Below, one piece after another: positions 29,160-36,373 of a stretch of 64,000 nt of DNA. The position numbers and the translations under genes were made by a program. The notes below the pieces were generated by a model, which worked only from the letters and a program-made list of their open reading frames with translations, was not told the origin of the DNA and did no database searches. Every line of letters starts with the position of its first letter. The first letter of the stretch is position 1. Origin of the DNA: Euglena gracilis (Eukaryota > Euglenida > Euglenophyceae > Euglenales); assembly GCA_039621445.1 (NCBI GenBank), contig CP154955.1, positions 40,680,426 to 40,744,425 of the forward strand, written 5' to 3'.

Positions 29160-31724
29160 TTGTCGGGGGTGTGTCCTGTGAATCCCCCCGTTCGAGGCCC
29201 GTTTGGGGAGGCTGAAATTTGGCTGAGATCGGATGCCCGACCTGTGAGTGTGCCACCTTTCCGTTTGGCTGGGGAGCGTCGGGAGGCACATGCGAAATTG
29301 ATTGATGAGGTGGTGAAGAGTGGGAAGGTCGAACCTGGACGGGGGGCGTGGAATACCCCCTCATTCCCTGTGCCCAAGAAACGACCAGTGGAATATCGGT
29401 TGGTTCAGGACCTGAGGCCACAAAATGCAGCCACATTGAAGGACGGCCATCCTTTGCCCCTGATTGGTGCCATTTTGGAGCGGCAGGGCAAATTCAAGAT
29501 GTGGTCGGTTCTCGACCTCACAGATGGATATCACCAAATGCCCATGAAGCCGGAACACCGGCACATCACGTGCATGTCGACCCCCCGTGGGACCATGCAA
29601 TGGAAAGTGCAGGTCATGGGTTTGAAAAATGTGGGGGCGCAGTTTCAGCGCATGATGGAGTGGGTCCTGCGGGACCTGGAGTTCGCCTACCCTTACATCG
29701 ATGATATTATTGTGGGGTCCACCGGGGATTCGGTGAGCGAACTTCTGCGGAACCATGCCCGAGATGTCCGGCAGGTTCTGGAGACGCTCCATCAAAACAA
29801 CCTGGTATGCAGCCCGAAAAAGTCACATTTTTTTATGCGCCAAGTAGAGTTTTGTGGGCACATACTCCGTGAGGGGACCCGAAGCCCGGCTCCGGGCACG
29901 TTGCTACCCATCCAAGAGTGGCAATTGCCAAAAACCATCACGGAGATGCGTGGGTTCCTTGGGCTGTGTAATTATTTCAGTGAATACGTGGATCACTACG
30001 CGGAATATGCAGCCCCCCTCATGGAAAAGCTCAAAGTCGGACGGGTGGAAGGAAAAAAGGGGTCACGGGTTCGGATCGAGTGGGCACCCTCAGACATCCA
30101 GGCGTTTGAAAATTTGAAACGGCAGTTGGCAAAGGAGCTCGAACTCTACAAACTTGACCCGGATAAACCTTTTGTCATGCGGTGTGATGCCAGCGATTTC
30201 GCCATTGGTGCGGTCTTGGAACAGGTGCATCCCGAGGAAGGTCGCACCTCTCGCATTGACATCGGCAAGACCCGTTTGGTGCCTGTGAGTTTCTTTTCAC
30301 GCAAGTTGACAGGAAGTCAACTGAATTGGACTCCGCGCGAAAAAGAAACGTACGCGATCGTGGCTGCCTTACGGAAATGGGCAGGCCACATCGTTTTCCA
30401 ACCTGTGATCGTGGTCACGGATCATCGGTCACTCCAAAATTGGGTCACGGAGCACGTAGACACACCTTCCGGGCCGAGGGGCCGGAGGGCGCGTTGGCAT
30501 GAGACCCTGTCCCAGTTTGACTTGGAAATTGTGTATATGCCGGGACCCACCAATGTGGTGGCCGATGCGCTGTCCCGGTATGCCTACCCAGCCACATCCG
30601 CACGGGAGGATGTGAGTTTTCATGGAAGCGAAACGGCCCGGGAGGAGGTGAAAAAAATGATTGCACAAGAGTTGCGCGAACGCGTCTTGGTGGGGTTGGT
30701 CCGACGGGGAGGGGGGGGCAGTCCCGGCTGTTTGGTGGTGAGTGGTCCTGGACAAGTTGCCCGTCCTTTGGCTGGACATGTGCATGTAATCACCCGTTCG
30801 GGCCGTGAAGTGGCGCCGAAGGGGGATGAAAGCACAAAGATCCCTGCGGGTGGACCACCTCTGTTGCCTGTGTTGGAGGACCAATGTGCATCCGGAGTTG
30901 GTCTTCCCCCTGGTGGTGTGGTGGTGTCAGATGGGGATCCTGTGATATTGGGTGCATCACAACCGGAGGGTGGGCCTGAGTTGGTTGGTCCGGATGGCGA
31001 ATCTGATTTGGTGCTTGGGCCTGAGTTTTGTGTGAATCCTGACCCGGTGATCGATGCTTCCTGCCCATCGGTGTCGGGGCCTGAGGTAGGCCCGGCCCCC
31101 ATGCCGTGGAGTCGGCGTTTTGTGTTCGCCAAGTCGCCTTCACGTGGGGAAAGGGTTGGGGCACGAAAGTCACCCCAGGGGGATTCCCGAGGGCATCCCC
31201 CACCGGGACCTTCGGCCGATGAGCCGGGATCGCCGGAGGGGGGGGAGGGTGCCGAAGAGGGGTTTGTGATGAAGGATACGGATCCTGGTTGGTGTGACGA
31301 CCAGGGGGGGGGATCCGATGAGGATGTGGGACCGTTTCCCTCCGGGGGGAGAGCTTCCCGAGAGAGCACCCCTGATTCGGCAAGGGTGATGGAGGCCAAG
31401 TGGGGGGAAGCGTATGCGGAGTCCCTGTGTTGGGGGGCGGACTGGGAGCTTGCAAATGCCCCCGGACCTGATTGGCCGAAGGGATCAAAATTTTTGGGGA
31501 TAAAATGTATCGAGAGGAGAAGCTGTGTGTCCCTGAAAAATTTGCGCTCCATGTTGTGCGGGCACATCATGAGGCCACGGCCCATGCATCGGGGAGGCGG
31601 TTCACGGCTGAGTTGGCCCGACGGTACGTTTTTCCGCCAGTGGTTGATTTTCGGTCGGTGGCTGATCAGGTCCACCGACAATGTTTGGTTTGCCAAGCTT
31701 GTGAACCACCGACGTTTCCCCTGA
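29160..31724 (+). CDS. Reverse transcriptase-RNase H of element G1 with long spacer
   Basis: The homologous part begins near VRGPFGEAEIWLRSDARPVS. The RT has WSVLDLTDGYHQMPM (motif A Asp intact) and YIDDI (codons 29,694-29,705). The RNase H shows [26 protein letters not shown] and VVADALSRYA. After RNase H, about 270 residues of Gly/Pro/acidic spacer (30,690-31,470) precede the integrase, far longer than the usual tether. The frame stays open to 31,724 but integrase homology moves to the -1 frame at about 31,490. The first 200 residues of the long open frame upstream of 29,160 are not part of the element. Confidence 0.85.
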   Translation: MSGVCPVNPPVRGPFGEAEIWLRSDARPVSVPPFRLAGERREAHAKLIDEVVKSGKVEPGRGAWNTPSFPVPKKRPVEYRLVQDLRPQNAATLKDGHPLPLIGAILERQGKFKMWSVLDLTDGYHQMPMKPEHRHITCMSTPRGTMQWKVQVMGLKNVGAQFQRMMEWVLRDLEFAYPYIDDIIVGSTGDSVSELLRNHARDVRQVLETLHQNNLVCSPKKSHFFMRQVEFCGHILREGTRSPAPGTLLPIQEWQLPKTITEMRGFLGLCNYFSEYVDHYAEYAAPLMEKLKVGRVEGKKGSRVRIEWAPSDIQAFENLKRQLAKELELYKLDPDKPFVMRCDASDFAIGAVLEQVHPEEGRTSRIDIGKTRLVPVSFFSRKLTGSQLNWTPREKETYAIVAALRKWAGHIVFQPVIVVTDHRSLQNWVTEHVDTPSGPRGRRARWHETLSQFDLEIVYMPGPTNVVADALSRYAYPATSAREDVSFHGSETAREEVKKMIAQELRERVLVGLVRRGGGGSPGCLVVSGPGQVARPLAGHVHVITRSGREVAPKGDESTKIPAGGPPLLPVLEDQCASGVGLPPGGVVVSDGDPVILGASQPEGGPELVGPDGESDLVLGPEFCVNPDPVIDASCPSVSGPEVGPAPMPWSRRFVFAKSPSRGERVGARKSPQGDSRGHPPPGPSADEPGSPEGGEGAEEGFVMKDTDPGWCDDQGGGSDEDVGPFPSGGRASRESTPDSARVMEAKWGEAYAESLCWGADWELANAPGPDWPKGSKFLGIKCIERRSCVSLKNLRSMLCGHIMRPRPMHRGGGSRLSWPDGTFFRQWLIFGRWLIRSTDNVWFAKLVNHRRFP

Positions 31725-32905
31725 AGGATGAAATCCACCTAACACCGGTCCCAGACAGATTTTTTTCAAGTGTCTGTTTGGATGTTTTTTCGATGCCGAG
31801 TGTCAAGTGGTTGGGACAGCCATACGATTGTTATCTTTTGTGCGTGGATCGGTTGACGGGGTGGATGGTGGCACGGCCCACGAGAAAGCTAGGCCTGACT
31901 GGGGAGAGGGCGGCCCACTTGTTGATGGACACAAGTTGGGGAGAGGTGGGGGTGCCCGATGTGATCACAAGTGACCAAGGCCCACAATTCGTGAGCCAAT
32001 GGTTTGTCACTTTGTGTGCCCGGTTGGGGGTTCGTGTGGCATACTCCCAGGCTCATCGGCCACAAGCAAATGGAAGGGCCGAAGTGTGCGGTCGCATTTT
32101 GCAACTCGCATTGCGCAAAATGCATTGTGCGGAGGGGATAAATTGGGTCGAGGCCCTCCCACGGGCCTTGAGGTGGCAGCATGACGCGGTGGGGGATTTC
32201 GGTGTCACCCCCTACGAGCTGGTTTTTGGTCGGGAGAGGAGCCTGGCGGGGATCCCTTGGCAACCGGTGCGGGAGTGTGAGGAGGTGGGTAATTTTTTGG
32301 GTCTCATGGAGGCTGTCGATCGGAAGGTGGCGGGTGCCCTGCATGAAGCACACCAAAAAATTCAGGATCGGGTCAACAACAAGAGGAAACCGAAGGCCCC
32401 ATTCGAGGATGGGTCTTGGGTTTGGTTGTTGTATCCCAAGAAGGTGGGAGGACGAAAAATTGAGAGGTGGTGGAGGGGCCCTTTCCTGGTGGTGCAACTG
32501 GTGGGGGCGGCGAGTTATCAGGTCCGTACGGAACAAAGTGTGTTGTATGATGTTCATAGGGACCAACTCAAGCCTAGCCTGTGGGACATGGATTTAGGAG
32601 AGTCATACCCGCTTGTGTTCCGTGGTTCCAATCCTATCGACCAGCGGCCGGTGGTGCCCGTGGTCGATCGGGTGTTGGACCATCGCCCTCACCCGGTCCA
32701 CGGGTTTGAGTTTTTGACTCGGTGGACAACCGGAGGGCAAGATTTTGAGGCATGGGAGCCGTCGGACAGTTTTCTGCGTGGCTGTCCTGACCCCTGGCTC
32801 GCGTATTGCCAAGAGAAGGGACTGGTTTTGGACATCCCCCAAGTGTTCGAATCAGTTGCCCGAACCCATGATTTCCCGTCCAATTCCCCCGAGGTGGAGG
32901 AGTGA
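31472..32905 (+). CDS. Integrase with C-terminal chromodomain of element G1 (-1 frame)
   Basis: The frame opens directly after a TGA and has no ATG near its start, so it is probably reached by frameshifting from the RT frame. The zinc-binding part shows HVVRAHHEATAH and CLVCQAC. The catalytic core has CLDVFSMP, ITSDQGPQF and NGRAEVCG for the D, D, E triad. After the SH3-like region (DGSWVWLLYPKK, RWWRGPFLVV) comes a chromodomain-like end: VVDRVLDHR, FEFLTRWTTGG, FEAWEPSDSF. Chromodomains of this placement direct chromovirus integration to marked chromatin. The core is intact over 477 codons. Confidence 0.85.
   Translation: MAEGIKIFGDKMYREEKLCVPEKFALHVVRAHHEATAHASGRRFTAELARRYVFPPVVDFRSVADQVHRQCLVCQACEPPTFPLKDEIHLTPVPDRFFSSVCLDVFSMPSVKWLGQPYDCYLLCVDRLTGWMVARPTRKLGLTGERAAHLLMDTSWGEVGVPDVITSDQGPQFVSQWFVTLCARLGVRVAYSQAHRPQANGRAEVCGRILQLALRKMHCAEGINWVEALPRALRWQHDAVGDFGVTPYELVFGRERSLAGIPWQPVRECEEVGNFLGLMEAVDRKVAGALHEAHQKIQDRVNNKRKPKAPFEDGSWVWLLYPKKVGGRKIERWWRGPFLVVQLVGAASYQVRTEQSVLYDVHRDQLKPSLWDMDLGESYPLVFRGSNPIDQRPVVPVVDRVLDHRPHPVHGFEFLTRWTTGGQDFEAWEPSDSFLRGCPDPWLAYCQEKGLVLDIPQVFESVARTHDFPSNSPEVEE
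31493..31499 (+). promoter_or_regulatory. Candidate -1 ribosomal frameshift heptamer (T TTG GGG)
   Basis: In the RT frame the codons are TTT TTG GGG. The heptamer fits X XXY YYZ and a -1 slip enters the integrase frame (TTT GGG GAT). It lies 21 bases into the 253-bp overlap of the two frames, right before the integrase homology begins. No stimulatory stem could be evaluated by eye. Confidence 0.45.
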
Positions 32906-33863
32906 TCCCCCGGGGGGGGCGTGATCATTTGCCCCTTTCAAAAAAAACAACAACTCCGGAGCCCCCTGGGGGGAAATGTACCCCTATGCCCCCTGACGGG
33001 GGGGGGTAGGATTTTCGCCCCTTGGGGGAGCATGCCCCTGCGCCCCCTTGGGGGGGGGGGCAGGATTTTTGCCTCCGGGGGGAAATGTACCCCTGCGCCC
33101 CCCGGGGGGGGGGCAGGATTTTCGCCCCTTGGGGGGGAATTTGCCCCCGTGCCCCCGAGGAGGAGGGGGGGCAGGATTTTCGCCCCTGGGAGGGAACCGA
33201 TTTTTCACCTCCGGGGGGGGGCACGGCGTATGCCCCTGAGTGCCCCGAGAGGGGGGGGGGCGTTTCCTCGGTGGGGAAATGCGCCCCGAGCCCCGGCAAA
33301 TCCATCCTTGCCGTGTTGGTGGCAGGTGTATAACCTGGATCGTGTGCAAGCGGTGCCACCTATTGGTGGAGGAGGTGGACCGGCCGGGCGCCGTGGACCG
33401 AGCCGCGGCCGTAGACCGAGCGGCCGCCGCCGACCGGGCTGCTGCTGCTGACCGGATTCTTGAAGAGTACCCTGGTTTTCGCCCGGGCTTCGTTGGGTGA
33501 GGCCGAGGCGAGCGGGTGACCTGGGTGAAAGGTGGCAAGGGTTTGGAGTGTTGGCTGACGGGTGAGGCCGGTCAAAAAAAAATTTTGTTTTTTCCTTTTT
33601 GCCGGTTGGTGACGGAGTGAGGAGTATCGATGGTATGGGTTTCCGGACCCCGCCTCCCTTTGGTCGGTGAAGGGTTGAAGTTTCTGGGAGAAACTTTTTG
33701 AGTAGGGGGGTGTGGGGGGGTCCGGGAAACCCACGTGCGCCCGGAGTGCGGCCCCATTGATGGGGAAAGATACTCGCCGGCGACGCTTTGCGTACTGTGG
33801 TATGTTTTTGTTGTTGTTCTTCCCCTGGACAGCTTGACCTGTTGGGTTGTATGCCAAGGGAAG
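32906..33863. repeat. GC-rich tandem repeats downstream of G1
   Basis: At 32,960-33,290 a unit of about 42-45 bp recurs six or seven times: GGGGGG, CAGGATTTTCGCCCC, TTGGGGGG, AAATG/TTTGCCCC, GCCCCC. At 33,380-33,450 a codon-like repeat encodes Asp-Arg-Ala-Ala-Ala units (DRAAAVDRAAAADRAAAADR). The rest to 33,863 shows nothing recognisable. It is probably the 3' untranslated/terminal region of G1 or local satellite. Confidence 0.6.
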
Positions 33864-33868
33864 GTTTG
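33864..33868. repeat. Target-site duplication GTTTG, left
   Basis: Identical to 50,398-50,402. The inferred empty site would join AGGGAAG-GTTTG-CCTGGCG. The 5-bp size fits Ty3/gypsy integrases. Confidence 0.85.
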
Positions 33869-34170
33869 AGTGTACGTCTGATTCCCAATTCCCAATTCCC
33901 TTCGCTTTCGCCTTGGCGCACCTACTTGGGAACTGAAAATCAGAGTAACAGTAAAAACCCTTTTCCCACTTCCCAAGAAGCAAAGCACGGAGCAATGCAG
34001 GGAGGACGGACTGGAAATCCAAGTCCGGTCCAAGGAAAAGGAAGGAAAAGGTATAAGAAGAATACCACCTGTGGAGAGAGAAGGGGGCACCCATTAGGAG
34101 ATCCTAATAGGATCTGCTTCCATCCTAACTTCCTCAACGGAAGGGGACAGAAGCATACGCCTGGTACACA
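33869..34170 (-). repeat. 3' LTR of the giant element
   Basis: 302 bp, 300 of 302 identical to 50,096-50,397. On the minus strand it starts TGTGTACC and ends GTACACT, with GTGTAC/GTACAC as terminal inverted repeats. The two differences are a C/T at about 33,900 and A/T at about 34,096. It lies next to a GGGAGGGGGA polypurine tract. Confidence 0.95.
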
Positions 34171-34180
34171 TCCCCCTCCC
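34171..34180 (-). promoter_or_regulatory. Polypurine tract of the giant element
   Basis: The minus strand reads GGGAGGGGGA directly before the 3' LTR, the position and composition expected for the plus-strand primer. Confidence 0.85.
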
Positions 34181-34990
34181 AGGGCTATGCCCGATTTCCC
34201 CTTTGGACCAGGCATTCTGGCCACAGGGATTTCGGACACAGACCTGGTCTGTGGGAGGTGCACCCTGGCGCATCCACAGGGGCCCTTTCCGTCGCACAGG
34301 GGTCCACTCAAAGGGGGGGGCGGAAAGGAGGGGACCCAAAAGCCCAAAACGCGCAAAATGGTTTCACCTATTTTGCGGTGGCTTATGGGGTATAGTATAT
34401 TATAGCCCATTGGGGAAAATGGGGCTGGCAGGTTTCCTTGCCAAGCAAACCCATCCACCCAGTTTGGGTGTGCCAAAGGCACTTGGGGTTGGGTCCATGG
34501 GCCTTCCAGGAAAACCCATGGGGAGGGTGTGGAAGGAGGGGGCCTCTGACCAGTCAAACCTGGGCAGGGCGCATGGCCAGTCAAACCTGACCACGCAAAA
34601 GGAAATCCTACTCTACAAAACCAACTGCCGGCGACAGCATTTGCCCCGGGGGGAAAGTAGAGAGGAGTGGGGGGTTGGCTTAGGCCAGAAAAGTTGTGCT
34701 GTCTGGCAGCCTTAAGGCCTCAAACGGCCGAAAAGAAAAGAAATGGAAAGGAAAAGGGGCCGTCGGCCCTGTGCGCTGCGTGTCGCACGCCCGCGAGAGG
34801 GGAGAGGGGAGAGGGGTGTTCATGCATGCGCACGGAATCCTGCACATGGCAGCATCCCGGTGGGAACTTACTAGCGGCGAATACCGCAAAGGGTCTTCGA
34901 AGGGGCTGTTCGGGAGAATACCCAAACAGGGTGTCAGGCGAATACCTGACGAGGGTGCTGAAAGACGCCGCATTGGCGCTGACAGACACC
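34181..34990 (-). other. 3' untranslated region of the giant element
   Basis: About 810 bp between the 460-aa ORF and the polypurine tract. The open frames are short and not convincing. A CCAGTCAAACCTG phrase occurs twice near 34,550-34,590. Nothing else was recognised. Confidence 0.5.
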
Positions 34991-36373
34991 TCACCTGCCT
35001 TTATTTGCTGGACGTTCGCGGACCTCACGCCAGTAGTCGTGTTGGGGGTCCCCTAATGGGTCCTCAACCAACTCCAGTTGGCGTGGGGAACGCGGCGGAG
35101 CTGATTCACTCCGAATGGTGTTGAGCTCCGGATCGTTGACATCAAAGGAAGGGGTCTCCCAGTCCTTGATCCAATTATCCGGCAGCTTCTCCCTGGTACG
35201 TTCAGCATGATGCTGAAGATACCGTTGGAGTTGCTCCCAGAAAATTCTGGGCAGCATCACCGGCCAGATGATGTAATTCATCCGGGGGTGATTCGCAGGC
35301 ACCTGCGGGGGCATCCCCGGGGTCTGCTTGAAGTTGATGTCATACATCCACCTCGCTGTCCGAACTCTTGCGGTATGGGGCCGTAATACAGCCGCCAACC
35401 AACCTCTGAAGTCCACCAAATCGTGTTCTTCAGGAGGCCACAGTGGCAAGGCGTATCCGCCATGCTGACGCTTGGAGAACAGGGGGTAAACCTGTGTCTC
35501 CCAGTCGCCATCAGTCCAGAGGTAAGGCATTCTTACCTTGGCGTGTTCCTCGACGGCGAGGCGCATTGCCCCAGCGTCGATCTGGAACTCACGGGCCATT
35601 CCCGTGTGGCGGTAGCTTTCTACCTTTCGGAAGTCGGAGTGCTTCAGGCGGCCTTCCACCTGCTTGTACTCCTTCTTCCACTTCTCCAGTGTCTCCCAGT
35701 GCTGGGGGACAATGGTGGTGACTGCTCCATCAGCAGTCTGCACGAACTTGCCTCCTATACAGTTGATGCACAAGGCAGGGATATCCCTGTCGTGAGCATT
35801 CTCACTGTAGGAGTAGTTCAAGCTGTGCTTCCAGGCATTCAGGCACTCGCCACATACGAGCGCCACACAGTTCGGCACATATGCCCTGTGATGGAACCAC
35901 GAGGATTGCACCTGCCGCTTGCACACATGCACAAGCGGTTGGTTGTGCCGCACATGGTGGCACACGGTGCACGTCCAGGCAAAGGACGTGCCGTGCTGGA
36001 AATCCAACACGCAGTCCTCACCAAAGTACTGTGCCAGTACTCTGGGTGAGCGCCTGTTCCAGAATGTCCAGGTATGTTCCGGGACATAGTGGAAAGGTTC
36101 TCCGCGGACGAAGAGGGGCTGAATCCATCGATTCAGTGACCCTTTCTGGTGCCTAATAGCAGCCAGTTTCTTCGTCCTCTCTTCCACGGTGCCTAGTCTG
36201 GTCAGGATATCCTGGGTCCAGAGCTGGGCATCCGCAGACACAGGAGGTGAAGCAGGTTCATCCTGCTCCTCATCCGTCGATCCGGCGGAAGACTGGGCCT
36301 GTCGACCACGAGCCTTACCTTTCGGTTTGCTCTGGCCGTACCCGGACGATGCAACGGCCGAATAGTCGTGCAT
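34991..36373 (-). CDS. Accessory ORF of the giant element, 460 aa, Cys/His-rich, unknown function
   Basis: Starts at ATG 36,373 and ends TGA. The Gly/Lys-rich N-terminus (GYGQSKPKGKARGR) is followed by a globular region. Probable zinc-binding residues are C135-x2-C138-HH, C151, H161/H162, C169, C174-x2-C177 and C202-x2-C205. After this comes a Trp/Tyr-rich domain (residues 210-400) and an acidic C-terminus. It overlaps the 1,398-aa ORF by 59 bp in another frame. Upstream of its ATG the same frame stays open for about 17 codons with Gly/Gln/Lys-rich residues, so it may originally have been the C-terminal part of the larger protein. I recognise no family. Its place after pol is that of env in some retroelements, but no signal peptide or membrane anchor is visible. 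Confidence 0.75.
   Translation of the reverse strand: MHDYSAVASSGYGQSKPKGKARGRQAQSSAGSTDEEQDEPASPPVSADAQLWTQDILTRLGTVEERTKKLAAIRHQKGSLNRWIQPLFVRGEPFHYVPEHTWTFWNRRSPRVLAQYFGEDCVLDFQHGTSFAWTCTVCHHVRHNQPLVHVCKRQVQSSWFHHRAYVPNCVALVCGECLNAWKHSLNYSYSENAHDRDIPALCINCIGGKFVQTADGAVTTIVPQHWETLEKWKKEYKQVEGRLKHSDFRKVESYRHTGMAREFQIDAGAMRLAVEEHAKVRMPYLWTDGDWETQVYPLFSKRQHGGYALPLWPPEEHDLVDFRGWLAAVLRPHTARVRTARWMYDINFKQTPGMPPQVPANHPRMNYIIWPVMLPRIFWEQLQRYLQHHAERTREKLPDNWIKDWETPSFDVNDPELNTIRSESAPPRSPRQLELVEDPLGDPQHDYWREVRERPANKGR

Larger units (their letters stand above)
29130..32905 (+). mobile_element. Ty3/gypsy chromovirus, 5'-truncated (element G1)
   Basis: Contains reverse transcriptase, RNase H, integrase and chromodomain in Ty3/gypsy order but no gag or protease. 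The open frame that precedes the RT belongs to the DIRS fragment and its inverted repeat, so the element starts abruptly at about 29.1-29.2 kb next to that repeat. No LTRs or target-site duplication could be paired. The 3' boundary is unknown, and the GC-rich tandem repeats after 32.9 kb may belong to it. Confidence 0.75.

Noticed and set aside
28521-29160. N-terminal 210 residues of the long frame leading into the G1 reverse transcriptase, as a gag
   Set aside because: The DNA is the DIRS recombinase tail and its inverted repeat read in another frame. It has no capsid or zinc-knuckle features.
33871-34170. LTR ends set to canonical TG...CA (300 bp)
   Set aside because: That reading gives no target-site duplication. 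Adding AG gives a perfect GTTTG duplication and puts the primer site directly at the LTR edge.
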